Positions 40,418 to 49,548 of a stretch of DNA of 64,000 nucleotides are shown one piece after another. The notes under the pieces were generated by a model. The model worked only from the letters and a program-made list of their open reading frames with translations. It did no database searches and was not told the origin of the DNA. How positions within the stretch are numbered: the first letter of the stretch is position 1; the number at the start of each line of letters is the position of its first letter. The position numbers and the translations under genes were made by a program. This DNA is from Caldilineaceae bacterium (GTDB lineage Bacteria > Chloroflexota > Anaerolineae > Caldilineales > Caldilineaceae): positions 1 to 64,000 of the forward strand of contig JALHQH010000025.1 in NCBI GenBank assembly GCA_022842065.1, written 5' to 3'.

Positions 40418-41680
40418 ATGACTTCAAATGCTATTCCTAACGCCGATGATACAACGCGCGTTGCCCTACCCAATGGCCTAACTGTGCTGGTGCGTGAGAA
40501 TCACGCAGCCCCGGTGGTCGTGGTCGAGGGTTACATTCCCACGGGGTCGATCCATGAAAGTGCCACGCAAGCTGGCCTCAGCAGCTTTGTCGCTAGTATG
40601 TTAACGCGTGGTAGCGCCCGCTATAGCTTCGACCTCTTTAACGAAACGGTCGAAGCATTGGGGGCCAGCCTGGGAGCCGGCAGTGATAACCACTTTACCA
40701 GCTTCAGCACTACCAGCTTGAGTGAAGATTTTGCGCAGATGTTGCAGGTGCTTGCCGATGTGGTGCGTAATCCCCTTTTCCCCGAAGAACAGGTGGCCCG
40801 TGTCCGTCAACAGCGGCTGGTCCGCCTGCAAGAACGGGCGCAAGATACCAACCGTATGGCCAGTTTGCGTTTCTTCGAGAGCATCTATGGCGATCATCCC
40901 TATGGCCGTTCGGTCAGCGGTTATACCGAGACGGTGAGCGCACTACAGCGTGCCGATCTGGTCGAGTTTCATGCCAACCATTACACACCAAACGGGGCAA
41001 TCATCGTAATTGTTGGCGATGTTGATACCAAACAGGTGCTTGATCTGGTTGAGGCGCAATTCGGCAACTGGACCGGTGCGCCACAAGACGCCAGCGTGCC
41101 CGCGCTCGCCCCGGTTAGCCGCCAACAAATTCACTATCCGATTGCCGGTAAAGTGCAGTCCGACATTGTGGTCGGCGCACCGGCGATTGCGCGCCATCAC
41201 CCCGACTTCTTTCCCGTGCGCGTCGCCAATACCGTGCTTGGCCAGTTCGGCATGATGGGGCGCTTGGGCGAACGGGTGCGCGAGGAACAAGGTTTGGCCT
41301 ATTACAGCTACAGCAGTGCTGACATCGAGTTACATAGTGGCGTCTGGCTGGCGCAGGCCGGCGTCAACCCCGCTAATGTGCAGCAGGCGATTGATAGCAT
41401 CCTGGTTGAATTTGTGCGGATGGGCAGCGAACTCGTGCCCGACGAGGAACTGGCTGATAGTCAGGCTTACCTGACCGGGATCCTGCCCTTGACGCTGGAG
41501 ACGAATGCCGGCGTTGCCTCCACGCTGCTAAACATCGAGTGGTACAAGCTCGGTCTCGACTACCTGACCCGGTACAACGAGTTGATTTACCGCGTAACAC
41601 CTGCTGATCTCCAGCGGGTGGCGGCACACTATCTAAACCCGGAGCACTGTACGATTGTCGTCTCTGGTCCACCCCAGTAA
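40418..41680 (+). CDS. M16 family protein, non-catalytic partner
   Basis: 420 residues from the ATG at 40418 (a GTG lies two codons earlier). The fold is clear (VALPNGLTVLVRENHAAPVV, GLSSFVASMLTRGSARY, RLGERVREEQGLAYYSYS), but the H-x-x-E-H zinc site is replaced by SSFVASM. The C-terminal R/Y substrate-binding region (RVREEQGLAYYSYS) is kept, as in the alpha subunits of processing peptidases. It should pair with the catalytic protein just upstream. Confidence 0.9.
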   Translation: MTSNAIPNADDTTRVALPNGLTVLVRENHAAPVVVVEGYIPTGSIHESATQAGLSSFVASMLTRGSARYSFDLFNETVEALGASLGAGSDNHFTSFSTTSLSEDFAQMLQVLADVVRNPLFPEEQVARVRQQRLVRLQERAQDTNRMASLRFFESIYGDHPYGRSVSGYTETVSALQRADLVEFHANHYTPNGAIIVIVGDVDTKQVLDLVEAQFGNWTGAPQDASVPALAPVSRQQIHYPIAGKVQSDIVVGAPAIARHHPDFFPVRVANTVLGQFGMMGRLGERVREEQGLAYYSYSSADIELHSGVWLAQAGVNPANVQQAIDSILVEFVRMGSELVPDEELADSQAYLTGILPLTLETNAGVASTLLNIEWYKLGLDYLTRYNELIYRVTPADLQRVAAHYLNPEHCTIVVSGPPQ

Positions 41681-41683
41681 GCT

Positions 41684-41727
41684 AAGCCAGTAACAATTGC
41701 CAATTAATAATTATCAATTGTTACTGG
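41684..41727. terminator. Hairpin after the M16 pair
   Basis: CCAGTAACAATTG and CAATTGTTACTGG are exact reverse complements around an AT-rich loop. It lies directly behind the second M16 stop and probably ends that transcript. Confidence 0.6.
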
Positions 41728-41798
41728 GTTCTCTCCCCTATGCCGTATGACAGACGTAGTGTCAGCTTATCCAACTACCCAACCCAAGAAGCGACCAC

Positions 41799-42170
41799 AT
41801 GCTTTGTACAGGTGTTGATCTCACCGAAATCACGCGCATTGCCACGGCCATCAACCGCCACGGGAAGCGCTTTCTCAACCGCGTCTATACTGCCCAGGAG
41901 TTAGCTGACTGTGCGGCCCGTACCGAGTCACTGGCGGCCCGTTTTGCGGCCAAGGAAGCAGTCGGCAAAGCGTTGGGCACCGGCATCTGGCGCCACGGCG
42001 TCGACTGGCGTGATATCGAGATCCGTCGCGACCGCCAGAGTGGCGCGCCGCAACTACATCTTTACAATGCCGCTGCCGCCCGCGCCACCACCCTTGGTCT
42101 CCAGCAGTGGTCGATCAGCCTGAGTCACGACCGTGACCGTGCCATTGCCTTTGTGGTGGCAATGGGGTAG
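41799..42170 (+). CDS. acpS: Holo-[acyl-carrier-protein] synthase
   Basis: 123 residues, full AcpS length. GVDLTEITRIATAI (Mg-binding Asp), RVYTAQELADC, AARFAAKEAVGKALGTGI (second Mg ligand, CoA site) and WSISLSHDRDRAIAFVVA. It transfers 4'-phosphopantetheine from CoA to acyl carrier protein for fatty-acid synthesis, in the cytoplasm. Confidence 0.95.
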   Translation: MLCTGVDLTEITRIATAINRHGKRFLNRVYTAQELADCAARTESLAARFAAKEAVGKALGTGIWRHGVDWRDIEIRRDRQSGAPQLHLYNAAAARATTLGLQQWSISLSHDRDRAIAFVVAMG

Positions 42171-42178
42171 GGGAGGGC

Positions 42179-42303
42179 GATAAATCGGTAAATCAGTACA
42201 TCAGTATGGTAACACACTCGTTCTGTGGGGCGGTTGACCTTAGGGGGCGTAATTTACCCCAGCTTTACCGATTTCCTCATCTACCGATGTACCGATGTAC
42301 CAT
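42179..42303. repeat. Array of the word ACCGATGT
   Basis: Left arm GATAAATCGGTAAATCAGTA, right arm with CTACCGATGTACCGATGTAC, and about 60 bp in between. Same style and related word as 40294-40391. It fills the gap before the deacylase gene. Confidence 0.7.
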
Positions 42304-42323
42304 AACCAGGAGCAACCGACCAT

Positions 42324-42794
42324 ATGCTAAAACCGAGTGCGCAGCGGGTGCAAGATGCCCTACACGCGCGTGGCTTCACCAACCAGGTGATTGAGTTAAC
42401 CGATTCGGCGCGCACCGCGGCGGAAGCGGCGACTGCGATGGGCTGTGAAGTGGGCCAGATCGCCAAATCGCTGATCTTTCAGGGCAAAACGAGTGGCGCG
42501 CCGATCCTGATCATCGCCAGTGGGGCCAATCGGGTCAACGAGAAACGGGTTGCTGCCCATTTGGGGGAAAAGCTAACCAAGCCCGATGCCGACTTTGTGC
42601 GTGAGCAGACTGGCTTTGCGATTGGCGGCATTCCGCCCATGGGCCACAGCCAGGCAATCAAAACGCTGATCGACGAGGATCTGCTGCAATATGCCCAAAT
42701 CTGGGCCGCGGCTGGCCACCCGAATGCCCTCTTTGCGCTCACCCCAGATGAATTGGTCCGCATGGCAGCAGGGGATGTTATCGGGGTCAAATGA
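42324..42794 (+). CDS. YbaK/EbsC family aminoacyl-tRNA deacylase
   Basis: 156 residues. EVGQIAKSLIF carries the conserved Lys, followed by NEKRVAAHLGEKLTKPDADF, GFAIGGIPPMGH and the end TPDELVRMAAGDVIGV, all typical of the Cys-tRNA(Pro)/ProX-type deacylases that remove mischarged amino acids from tRNA. It works in trans in the cytoplasm to guard translation. Which tRNA it edits cannot be told. Confidence 0.9.
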   Translation: MLKPSAQRVQDALHARGFTNQVIELTDSARTAAEAATAMGCEVGQIAKSLIFQGKTSGAPILIIASGANRVNEKRVAAHLGEKLTKPDADFVREQTGFAIGGIPPMGHSQAIKTLIDEDLLQYAQIWAAAGHPNALFALTPDELVRMAAGDVIGVK

Positions 42795-43134
42795 AACTTT
42801 GTGCCCTGTTTTTCGTAGTGTTACCTAGCGAAATAATGCACGGGAAGCAGTGCTAGATCGGGTTTTGTCAAAAACATAGTCTAGCGCGCCCTGTGTTTAC
42901 CAATAAGTGGAGGCTCAGCCGGAATGCAGGGGGTTGAGATGCTCGCCCTGGGCTAAAGCCGCAGGGCTACCCAACAACGCCGGGACGGGATGACAAACCC
43001 CTAATAGATACGACAAATAGAGTTGGCACCAAGCGGGCTGCGCATCAGGGGATGCGCAGTACACGATTGTGCCATGTTAATCTACGTTGTCTATAAGATC
43101 CCATTGAACCTAATTGGAAAGGGAAAGTTTCACA
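42795..43134. other. Gene-free stretch between the deacylase and pspC-like genes
   Basis: It holds a short hairpin at about 42943-42971 (GCCCTGGGCTAAAGCCGCAGGGC) of a type scattered in many genomes. The promoter of the downstream PspC gene should be close to 43060-43110, but no good boxes are seen. Nothing else recognised. Confidence 0.4.
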
Positions 43135-43323
43135 ATGGCACAGAATTACAAAGAATTGCGCCGCCAAAATGGCATCGTTGCCGGTGTCTGTGGTGGCTTA
43201 GCTGAATTTTTCGGGCTGGCCCCGATCTGGTTCCGACTGCTCTTTTTTATCCTGCTGATCCCCGGTGGGGTGCCCGGCCTGCTACCCTATGTGGTGCTGT
43301 GGATTATCATTCCGCGTAAGTAA
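43135..43323 (+). CDS. PspC domain membrane protein
   Basis: 62 residues from the ATG at 43135 (GGGAAAG upstream). NGIVAGVCGGLAEFFGLAP is the PspC hallmark, followed by one or two membrane helices (WFRLLFFILLIPGG, LPYVVLWIIIP). PspC proteins belong to envelope-stress systems; as a lone small gene its partners are unknown. Confidence 0.9.
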   Translation: MAQNYKELRRQNGIVAGVCGGLAEFFGLAPIWFRLLFFILLIPGGVPGLLPYVVLWIIIPRK

Positions 43324-43395
43324 AACGTGAAACGTGCTGCGTAATTCGTAAATTCCCCATCACTCACGCAGCACGAATCACGTTTCACGTTTCAC
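43324..43395. repeat. Palindromic array of the word CGTGAAA, copy 2
   Basis: AAACGTGAAACGTGCTGCGT on the left, ACGCAGCACGAATCACGTTT and CACGTTTCAC on the right. Same word as 6182-6278. It fills the gap between convergent genes. Confidence 0.8.
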
Positions 43396-43402
43396 CCTCC
43401 GT

Positions 43403-44185
43403 TTAGCGCGCCAGCCAGCCCCCATCCACCACCAGCGTGGTCCCATGGACATAGTTCGAGGCGGCGGAGGCTAAAAAGAGGGTAATGCCGGCGAGATCTT
43501 GCGGCTCACCCCAGCGGCCGGCGGGGATGCGGTCGAGGATCGCCTGGCTGCGCGCTGGATCATTGCGTAAGGCTTCGGTGTTGTCGGTGGTGATATAGCC
43601 TGGGGCAATCGCGTTGACATTGATTCCATGGGCCGCCCACTCATTGGCCAGTGCTTTGGTCAGGCCGGTGAGCGCATGTTTGGCGGCGGTATAGGCAGGG
43701 ACCCGAATGCCACCCTGAAATGATAAGACCGACGCCACCTGAATAATCTTGCCCCGAAAGCCCGCCTGCACTTCTTGGGTTAACATCTGACGCGCCGCGG
43801 CCTGCGACAGATAGAAGACACTATTGAGATTCACCTGCAACGTTGCGTCCCAGTCGGCCATGCTGTAATCAACGGCGGGGGCGCGGCGAATAATCCCAGC
43901 ATTGTTCACCAGAATATCGAGCCGCCCCAATTCGGCCACGGTCTGCGTCACCAGCGCCTGTAATTGGTCCGGCGTGGCCTGCTCTAAATTGGCTTGCAGT
44001 GGGAGAAAGCGCCGCCCGTGCGCTCCCACTGCTGCTGCGCTCGCTTCAAAACGGGTGTTATAGAGGCAGGCGATGTCGGCTCCCGCCGCGGCCAACGCCA
44101 CGGCCATTGCCTGCCCAATGCCACGCCCGGCACCGGTAACCAGCGCAACGCGGCCGGTGAGATCAAATAATGGTGGATAGTTCAT
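43403..44185 (-). CDS. kduD: SDR oxidoreductase, probable 2-dehydro-3-deoxy-D-gluconate 5-dehydrogenase
   Basis: 260 residues. Glycine-rich NAD loop TGAGRGIGQAMA, NNAGIIRR, catalytic Ser in VASVLSFQGGIRVPAYTAAK with Tyr and Lys in YTAAK. FQGGIRVPAY followed by ALTGLTKALANEWAAHGIN and IAPGYITTDNT is the exact KduD pattern, distinct from general SDRs. KduD reduces 5-keto-4-deoxyuronate-derived DKI to KDG in pectin/uronate breakdown. It is divergent from the toroid-type gene at 44728, a possible uronate-polysaccharide enzyme. Confidence 0.88.
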   Translation of the reverse strand: MNYPPLFDLTGRVALVTGAGRGIGQAMAVALAAAGADIACLYNTRFEASAAAVGAHGRRFLPLQANLEQATPDQLQALVTQTVAELGRLDILVNNAGIIRRAPAVDYSMADWDATLQVNLNSVFYLSQAAARQMLTQEVQAGFRGKIIQVASVLSFQGGIRVPAYTAAKHALTGLTKALANEWAAHGINVNAIAPGYITTDNTEALRNDPARSQAILDRIPAGRWGEPQDLAGITLFLASAASNYVHGTTLVVDGGWLAR

Positions 44186-44350
44186 GGCTTGTTCCTCTTT
44201 GGCTGGGGATTAATGACAGCGACAAGCGCCCGCAGGCGCTGTATGGTTGGGGATTGATTATAGACGGTCAAGTCAACAACATCAACTCTCTGTAAAACCT
44301 GGGGTGTCTTTCTGTTTTTGCGTGAATTTACAGTGGGTTGAACCCCCAAC

Positions 44351-44411
44351 TAACAGTGAGAAGCCGCCTCAGCGGCTAGCTCTCAGCCGCTGAGGCGGCT
44401 TCTCGCTGTTA
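44351..44411. repeat. Hairpin element with the word AGAAGCCGCCTCAGCGGCT, copy 1
   Basis: Arms of 27 bp (44351-44377 and 44385-44411) with one mismatch. A second copy is at 59943-60007 with the same arms and a longer loop. Both are preceded by a GGGTT(A/G)AA(A/C)CCCC-type mini palindrome. Confidence 0.8.
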
Positions 44412-44413
44412 TA

Positions 44414-44561
44414 CTAAGATCAATTTGAGACCCGGAGTTTCACCCCCCCTAGCCCTCCCCAGTTTGGGGAGGGAACCGGTGGTTCCTCAGCCCCTCCTAA
44501 CCTCCCCCAGGTTGGGGGAGGTTAGGAGGGGTTAAAACTCCGGGTCTCATTCTGATCTTAG
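44414..44561. repeat. Nested palindrome, 148 bp, between divergent genes
   Basis: Outer arms CTAAGATCA...GAGACCCGGAGTTT pair with AAACTCCGGGTCTC...TGATCTTAG. Inside are two independent hairpins, CCCTCCCCAGTTTGGGGAGGG and the CCTAACCTCCCCCAGGTTGG type. Together with 44351-44411 it occupies most of the 542-bp gap between kduD and the 44728 gene. Confidence 0.8.
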
Positions 44562-44727
44562 TCTAGCAGGCAGTTTAAACTGCTGCCCTGTACCCATGAT
44601 CGGTACCCGCTGCCCCTCCTCTGGTATAATCTGCCCTACACCTACTGTGCACTAAGCCCCTTTGTCGCGCGACGGAAAGGGGACTAACCATAACAAAATT
44701 TACACAATCTTTTGGAGAACGCACGCC

Positions 44728-46443
44728 ATGCAACCACTAACCTTAGCCAATCTGCTGCCCATGCTGGCGGCCGGCGTCGAACGGCTGCGCCTTTGGCAAA
44801 TTAATGACCCAACCCGTGCCGATCACGGCGCGATCTATCAAGCCGAATGGGGGGTAGCCGAGCCACGGCTGACCGGCAAATTTATCGTGAGCTGTGGCTA
44901 TCTCGCCCTGGCCGGGGTTTTGGCCGATGCGCAGTTGCTGGTGCAGGCTAACCTGGCCGCCGCGTATCTGCTGCGCGCTCGCCGGCCAACTGGGCTGATC
45001 GACCTGATCTCGGTTAACATCGATTCCAGTCCCGACACCGGTTTTGCCGTGCAGGAACTCTGCTCGGTGTTAACGCTGGCGCGCACACGCTCGGTCGCCG
45101 ATCCCAACTGGACGGCGTTGCTCACCAAGATCGAAGAATTTGTGCGCGGGGCCGTGCCGGGACTCCTCACTGGCGGTTTTCACACACCCAACCATCGCTG
45201 GGTGATGGTTTCGGCGCTGGTGCAGGCGCGAGCGCTTTTCCCGGATCTGGATGCCAACGGGGCAGTCCGGGCGGTGGTGGAAACGTATCTGGCGGAGACG
45301 ATTGATCTAGACGAGGAAGGGCTTTTTATTGAGCGTAGCATCGGCGTCTACGATGCTGTTAACGACCGCTCGCTGCTCCTGATTCACGAGTACTGGGATT
45401 ACCCCACGGCGTTGGGGGCTGTCGAACGCAACCTGACCAGCGATCTGCAACTGCTGCATGCCGATGGCACCGCGGAAACCGGCCTTTCGCGGCGGCAAGA
45501 TTATGGCACCCGGCAAGTGGCGTTGGGTCTCGTCCCCTATCTGCTCTGGACGCATAAGCTGAGTCCCAACCCGGTCTATGCCCAGGCGGCGCAGGCGCTC
45601 TGGCAAGCCTATCTGCGTCGCACCAATGCGCAGATCAACGACCATGCCGCCCATCTCGACTGGTTGACCTATGTGCTGTTGCGTTATGGCGATGCCCAAG
45701 CCGCCGAGCCGCTGCTGCCCAGTGATTATACGCGCCATCTGGGGCTCAACGGCATTCATCGTGTGCGCCGCGGTGAACGCAACGCCTCTTTTTTCCGCAA
45801 CACGACCCGGCTGCTGACCATCACCCACGGCGAAGCGGAATTAAGCAGCCTCAAGATCAGCCAGACCTACTTTGGTCAATACATCGGGCGCTTTGTGGCC
45901 GAGACGATGACGCTGCAAGGTGAAACGTTGGTGTTGCGCTCCGAGGGGCGCGCTAACCCGCGGCGGCCCGCCTATGAACTGCCACTGGGCCGACCGGTGC
46001 CACCTGACCAGTGGACCGCCACAATGGGTGAACGCGACCTGCGCTGGTTGCCCCATGCTGTGGGCGAGTTGACGGTGACGGAGACCGTCGATGGCTTTAC
46101 CCTGCGCTACCAAACCGTGCAAGGCACCGACAACGTCGCCGCCCAGATCGCGCTCGACTTTCCGCCCGGCGGGATCTGGGAGAGCGCCGACACGCGCACG
46201 CAGACCGTTGCCGGCCAGGTGATCTTTTTGAAGGCGGGCTGGGGTTCCATGCGCTATGGAGTGGATGTGATCCAATTTGGCCCCGGTCATCTCACCCACG
46301 GCATGTGGCAGATGCGCGACGCCGAAAGCGCGCCCGACCATGTGCGCGTGCTCTTGACCTTCTTCACGCCAGTCGATTTTACCTTGCAGATTCGGACGCT
46401 GCGCGGGCCGTTGACGGGGCCGATGGGAGAGCAAGTCCCGTAA
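44728..46443 (+). CDS. Putative carbohydrate-active protein, alpha/alpha-toroid type
   Basis: 571 residues from the ATG at 44728 (GGAG eleven bases upstream). No signal peptide. The first 350 residues are helical hairpins resembling heparinase II/III or PL8/PL12-like toroids (GGFHTPNHRWVMVSALVQAR, IDLDEEGLFIERSIGVYDAV, LLLIHEYWDY); the last 200 are beta-rich (FFRNTTRLLTITHGEAEL, LRWLPHAVGELTVTE), as in the sandwich domain of such lyases. NHRW and Y-x-N residues could form the active site. I cannot name the family with certainty; cytoplasmic action on imported uronic oligosaccharides would fit the neighbouring KduD. Confidence 0.6.
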   Translation: MQPLTLANLLPMLAAGVERLRLWQINDPTRADHGAIYQAEWGVAEPRLTGKFIVSCGYLALAGVLADAQLLVQANLAAAYLLRARRPTGLIDLISVNIDSSPDTGFAVQELCSVLTLARTRSVADPNWTALLTKIEEFVRGAVPGLLTGGFHTPNHRWVMVSALVQARALFPDLDANGAVRAVVETYLAETIDLDEEGLFIERSIGVYDAVNDRSLLLIHEYWDYPTALGAVERNLTSDLQLLHADGTAETGLSRRQDYGTRQVALGLVPYLLWTHKLSPNPVYAQAAQALWQAYLRRTNAQINDHAAHLDWLTYVLLRYGDAQAAEPLLPSDYTRHLGLNGIHRVRRGERNASFFRNTTRLLTITHGEAELSSLKISQTYFGQYIGRFVAETMTLQGETLVLRSEGRANPRRPAYELPLGRPVPPDQWTATMGERDLRWLPHAVGELTVTETVDGFTLRYQTVQGTDNVAAQIALDFPPGGIWESADTRTQTVAGQVIFLKAGWGSMRYGVDVIQFGPGHLTHGMWQMRDAESAPDHVRVLLTFFTPVDFTLQIRTLRGPLTGPMGEQVP

Positions 46444-46446
46444 AAA

Positions 46447-46490
46447 ATGCCAAGGGTTTTATTATCATAAATAATAGATACCCTTGGCAT
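46447..46490. terminator. Bidirectional terminator
   Basis: ATGCCAAGGGT at 46447-46457 and ACCCTTGGCAT at 46480-46490 are exact reverse complements; the loop has further AT pairing. It lies between convergent genes. Confidence 0.7.
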
Positions 46491-46535
46491 TAGCGCATAC
46501 TGTAACTTATGGCAATGCTTGCATCACTAGTACGA

Positions 46536-48639
46536 TTACAGCCCCTGCGCACCACAACGTATGCCTGCAGTCGTCGGAATGTAACCAAAATTTTTGGTCA
46601 GCAAGATGCGGTCTACCCGCATGCCATTTTCTCTGATGTACATGGAAATATCGTTATAACCCTGTGGCAAAAGCAGATAAGGCGTCGAACCATCATTTGC
46701 CAGACTAGCCCATACCCAGTTGGTTGATTGGTAACCGGTCATGTCATCTGCTGTGCCAGGATAAAGCCCACCAGGGCTGATGTGAAGTGAATCATCATAA
46801 ATATGACCACCCATACCACAAACCCATACGCGATAATTGGTGTTGGTTGGGAACCAGACTTGATACGATACTCTTGGTGTAAGATGCACGTTTGAACTAT
46901 TAAGCGGAGTTAATGACCAATTAGGGGTAATTGGGATTGCTGCTCTATAACATGAACCAGTATGATTAGGATGGTGAGTTGAACAACTCCAGTTATGGCC
47001 GCTGGCGACCGGCTGCACAGAAAATTGAAACTCATTCGCTTCGATAATGATTGGTGTATTTGCTGGATTTTCTATGTCACCACAATCACCAGAAATTGGA
47101 TAATCCAGATCATGTACAAAACCTTTAACCGGGGAGAGATCAACAGGCCGATAAACTCCCCCATTACCGTCAATATCGTGATGTGTGTGAATTTGATAAT
47201 GAAGATGCGGGTCACTGGAATTGCCGGTATTTCCTGAAAGACCAATAATAGTTGTAGGCTGTATAGTATCGTTAAGACCTACATAGATTTGGCTCAAATG
47301 TGCATAAACTTGATAGTAAGTCTTGTGAAATCCTCGCACATACTGCTGTGACTCTGTCCACACGTATTTGCCCCAACCAGTATTTGAGTCTACTATACTC
47401 GTAACCCGTTCATCCTGTGTTGTGCCGTAAACCGCTGTCCCTTCGTTAACAAGAATATCAATTGCATATGTATCTTTATCTACATGAGCACCAGATGAGC
47501 ACCTTACATTAGTTGCAGGATATGTTCTAATCGGCGTCGTATATCTTGTTGGTACGCCACGGCGGTTGGCAATTTCATCTTGATTAGTCGCAGCAGATCG
47601 AATCAATGCTGTAGTAGCTGTCTCTAAACCTGCTTGTGTAGATGTATCCTCTTGTATATGTTTCCCCAGCCCCTCATTATAAATTCGCTCTTGTTCAAAA
47701 TATTCAGTGCTATTTGGACCAGGATCTGGTGTGGGAAAAGGGCCTGGCGAATTTTGTTCCTCCCGTTGACGATCAATTGCGGCAATGTAGTCAGCCGCGT
47801 TAACCATCATCCGTTCATAGTCTTGGCGTGCGCGTTCTGACATCATTGCCAACAAATGATGGGCAACTTCCCCCGTTTGCAGTCGGTAAGAAACTGCATC
47901 TGAGGCAAGATTGGTATCATCCACCCGTTGTTGCCATGCTTCAATGGTCGTATAGGCAGGGGGCTCAGCTGGGGAGGAAAGTTGTTCCTGATTGACCGGG
48001 CCATCTATGGAAAATTCCACGGAATTGGCGATGATGCGCAATTGGCTAACTATCGCTTCAACATCCGAGTCTGTCAAAATCTGCAAGACTAAGCGTCCAC
48101 GCGTAATTAGATAAACTTCACCTGGTACAGCGGAGCGATATTGGAGATGAACTTGTTGCGAACGGCCATCAGGATCTTTTACATCCAGCGAGACCGGCGT
48201 GAAAGTTCGTGTAAGACTGGGGCCTAAGCCAAGCGCAAAGAAATTTTCAGCCCAGGTAGCAAGGTTCTCTTCTTCAGGTTTCTCAAAATCTAAATATTCT
48301 GCCGTAATTCTATCTAGCTTTTGGCCCTTAGGTGGGGCAAGGAAAAGCGTTCCTTTTCTCCCTTCTGTGACCACCCACTCACTAGGATAGCGTAGCGTGT
48401 AGCCACCTTTTTCACTAATATAGATGGGCCAAGGCTCATCAGCAAGTGGATTTACACCATCAGATTGAAAGGCTTGTTCGTTGCTTTCTCCTAAAATAAA
48501 TGGAAGATAGGTTTTTGAATTGGAATTGTCTTGGGCTAAGAGCGTGGGATCTGAAGAAAAACCAAACCAGAAGATGGAGCTACTGACTAATAAAATTCCA
48601 ACTAAAAAAAAACGTAAGGATGCGTGACCCAGAGAACAT
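46536..48639 (-). CDS. Secreted M23 peptidase, reading frame broken in the signal peptide by a T9 tract
   Basis: The mature frame is open from about 48603 to 46536. The only well-placed start is the ATG at 48639 (AAAGG ten bases upstream), one frame off; nine T residues on the minus strand (48604-48612) separate the two frames. With eight T the product starts MFSGSRILTFFLVGILLVSS, a perfect signal peptide. After it: a PsbP/DUF1795-like domain (GGYTLRYPSEWVV) and a C-terminal M23 domain with HVDKDTYAIDI and HLHYQIH as zinc ligands. M23 enzymes cut peptidoglycan cross-bridges. The gene is AT-rich compared with its neighbours. A sequencing error, phase variation or a young pseudogene would all fit the frameshift. 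Confidence 0.75.
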
Positions 48640-48662
48640 ACTTTAGCTGCCTTTCTTAAAAA

Positions 48663-49364
48663 TTATTCGTTTGGTGAAGATTGAAAACGGTTGATCACTT
48701 CTTCCGCAGCTTGGGAGCAAGCATTCTTGCTCTCCTCAGTTGGTTCTTCCGCTAAATAATAGAGTGGAAACTCAAAAGGGGAAGAACGGTATAATAGTAA
48801 TTGGTCTGATTCAGGTTTCAGGATTAACCATTGCCGATTCGCTAACGCTACTTCGCCGATTTGTGTGCTTGGCGTATTGCCATCAGCTTGCAGTAAAAGA
48901 AAACAACGGGCTATTTCCAGATTGATCAAGACCCGACCAAAGGGTTCACCATTTTCGTATCGCCACTTCGTCACCTCATATTGCACGGTAAAGTTGTTCT
49001 CACCCCGGTAAGAATTTGGGCCTTCATAGGTTTCCAATAATGGCTCAACTAGCGGCGATACGATCGTCGGCACGGCAATGACCGAGATTGGCGCTTGTAA
49101 CGTAAGGGTTGGCGGTGGTGCTGTTGCCGTTTGACTGTCAGGCTGTATTTCTGAACTGTTCTGGCAACCGGTAAGCAAAAAAAATATTAACAAAAATTTT
49201 TGAGGAGCACGCTGACGTTGGAAATATTGTCCTAGTCTGGTAAAAGATAATAAACCGATGATGGTAAATAAAGTAAATTTTTGACCTAGCGCTAGCCGCA
49301 AATTCTTAACACCACCTTGCATACTGATCAACCTAGAAATAGAATACCAGATATTAAATTGCAT
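48663..49364 (-). CDS. Lipoprotein of unknown function
   Basis: 233 residues from the ATG at 49364, chosen because AAGGGGG lies six bases upstream. Two hydrophobic segments near the N-terminus; the second (FLLIFFLLTGCQ) carries a lipobox LTGC, though it lies deeper than usual (about residue 66), so a shorter start is possible. The mature part has no known motif (ITKWRYENGE-like strands, two Cys). It ends 23 bp before the M23 peptidase start, so the two form an operon in an AT-rich island and may act together on the cell wall. Confidence 0.65.
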   Translation of the reverse strand: MQFNIWYSISRLISMQGGVKNLRLALGQKFTLFTIIGLLSFTRLGQYFQRQRAPQKFLLIFFLLTGCQNSSEIQPDSQTATAPPPTLTLQAPISVIAVPTIVSPLVEPLLETYEGPNSYRGENNFTVQYEVTKWRYENGEPFGRVLINLEIARCFLLLQADGNTPSTQIGEVALANRQWLILKPESDQLLLYRSSPFEFPLYYLAEEPTEESKNACSQAAEEVINRFQSSPNE

Positions 49365-49516
49365 TGCAATCCCCCTTAATTGTAAATTGTAAGTAAAAAT
49401 TAAGTCAAATGAATTTATGCGTATCATGGGTGATAATCTGCTGTGACACAATGTCGCTTTGACGCAAGATAGTTCCTTGTCACCACGTGCAAGCACAAAA
49501 TTCATACTAACTAACT

Positions 49517-49548
49517 GCTGGCAATAATATATCCATATTATTGCCAGC
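49517..49548. terminator. Hairpin overlapping the TetR stop codon
   Basis: GCTGGCAATAATAT and ATATTATTGCCAGC are exact reverse complements around ATCC. The right arm lies within the last codons of the TetR gene. Terminator for the minus-strand TetR operon. Confidence 0.65.

Noticed and set aside
43403..44185. FabG (3-oxoacyl-ACP reductase) for the SDR gene
   Set aside because: The FQGGIRVPAY and IAPGYITTDNT segments fit KduD better, despite acpS being 1.2 kb away.
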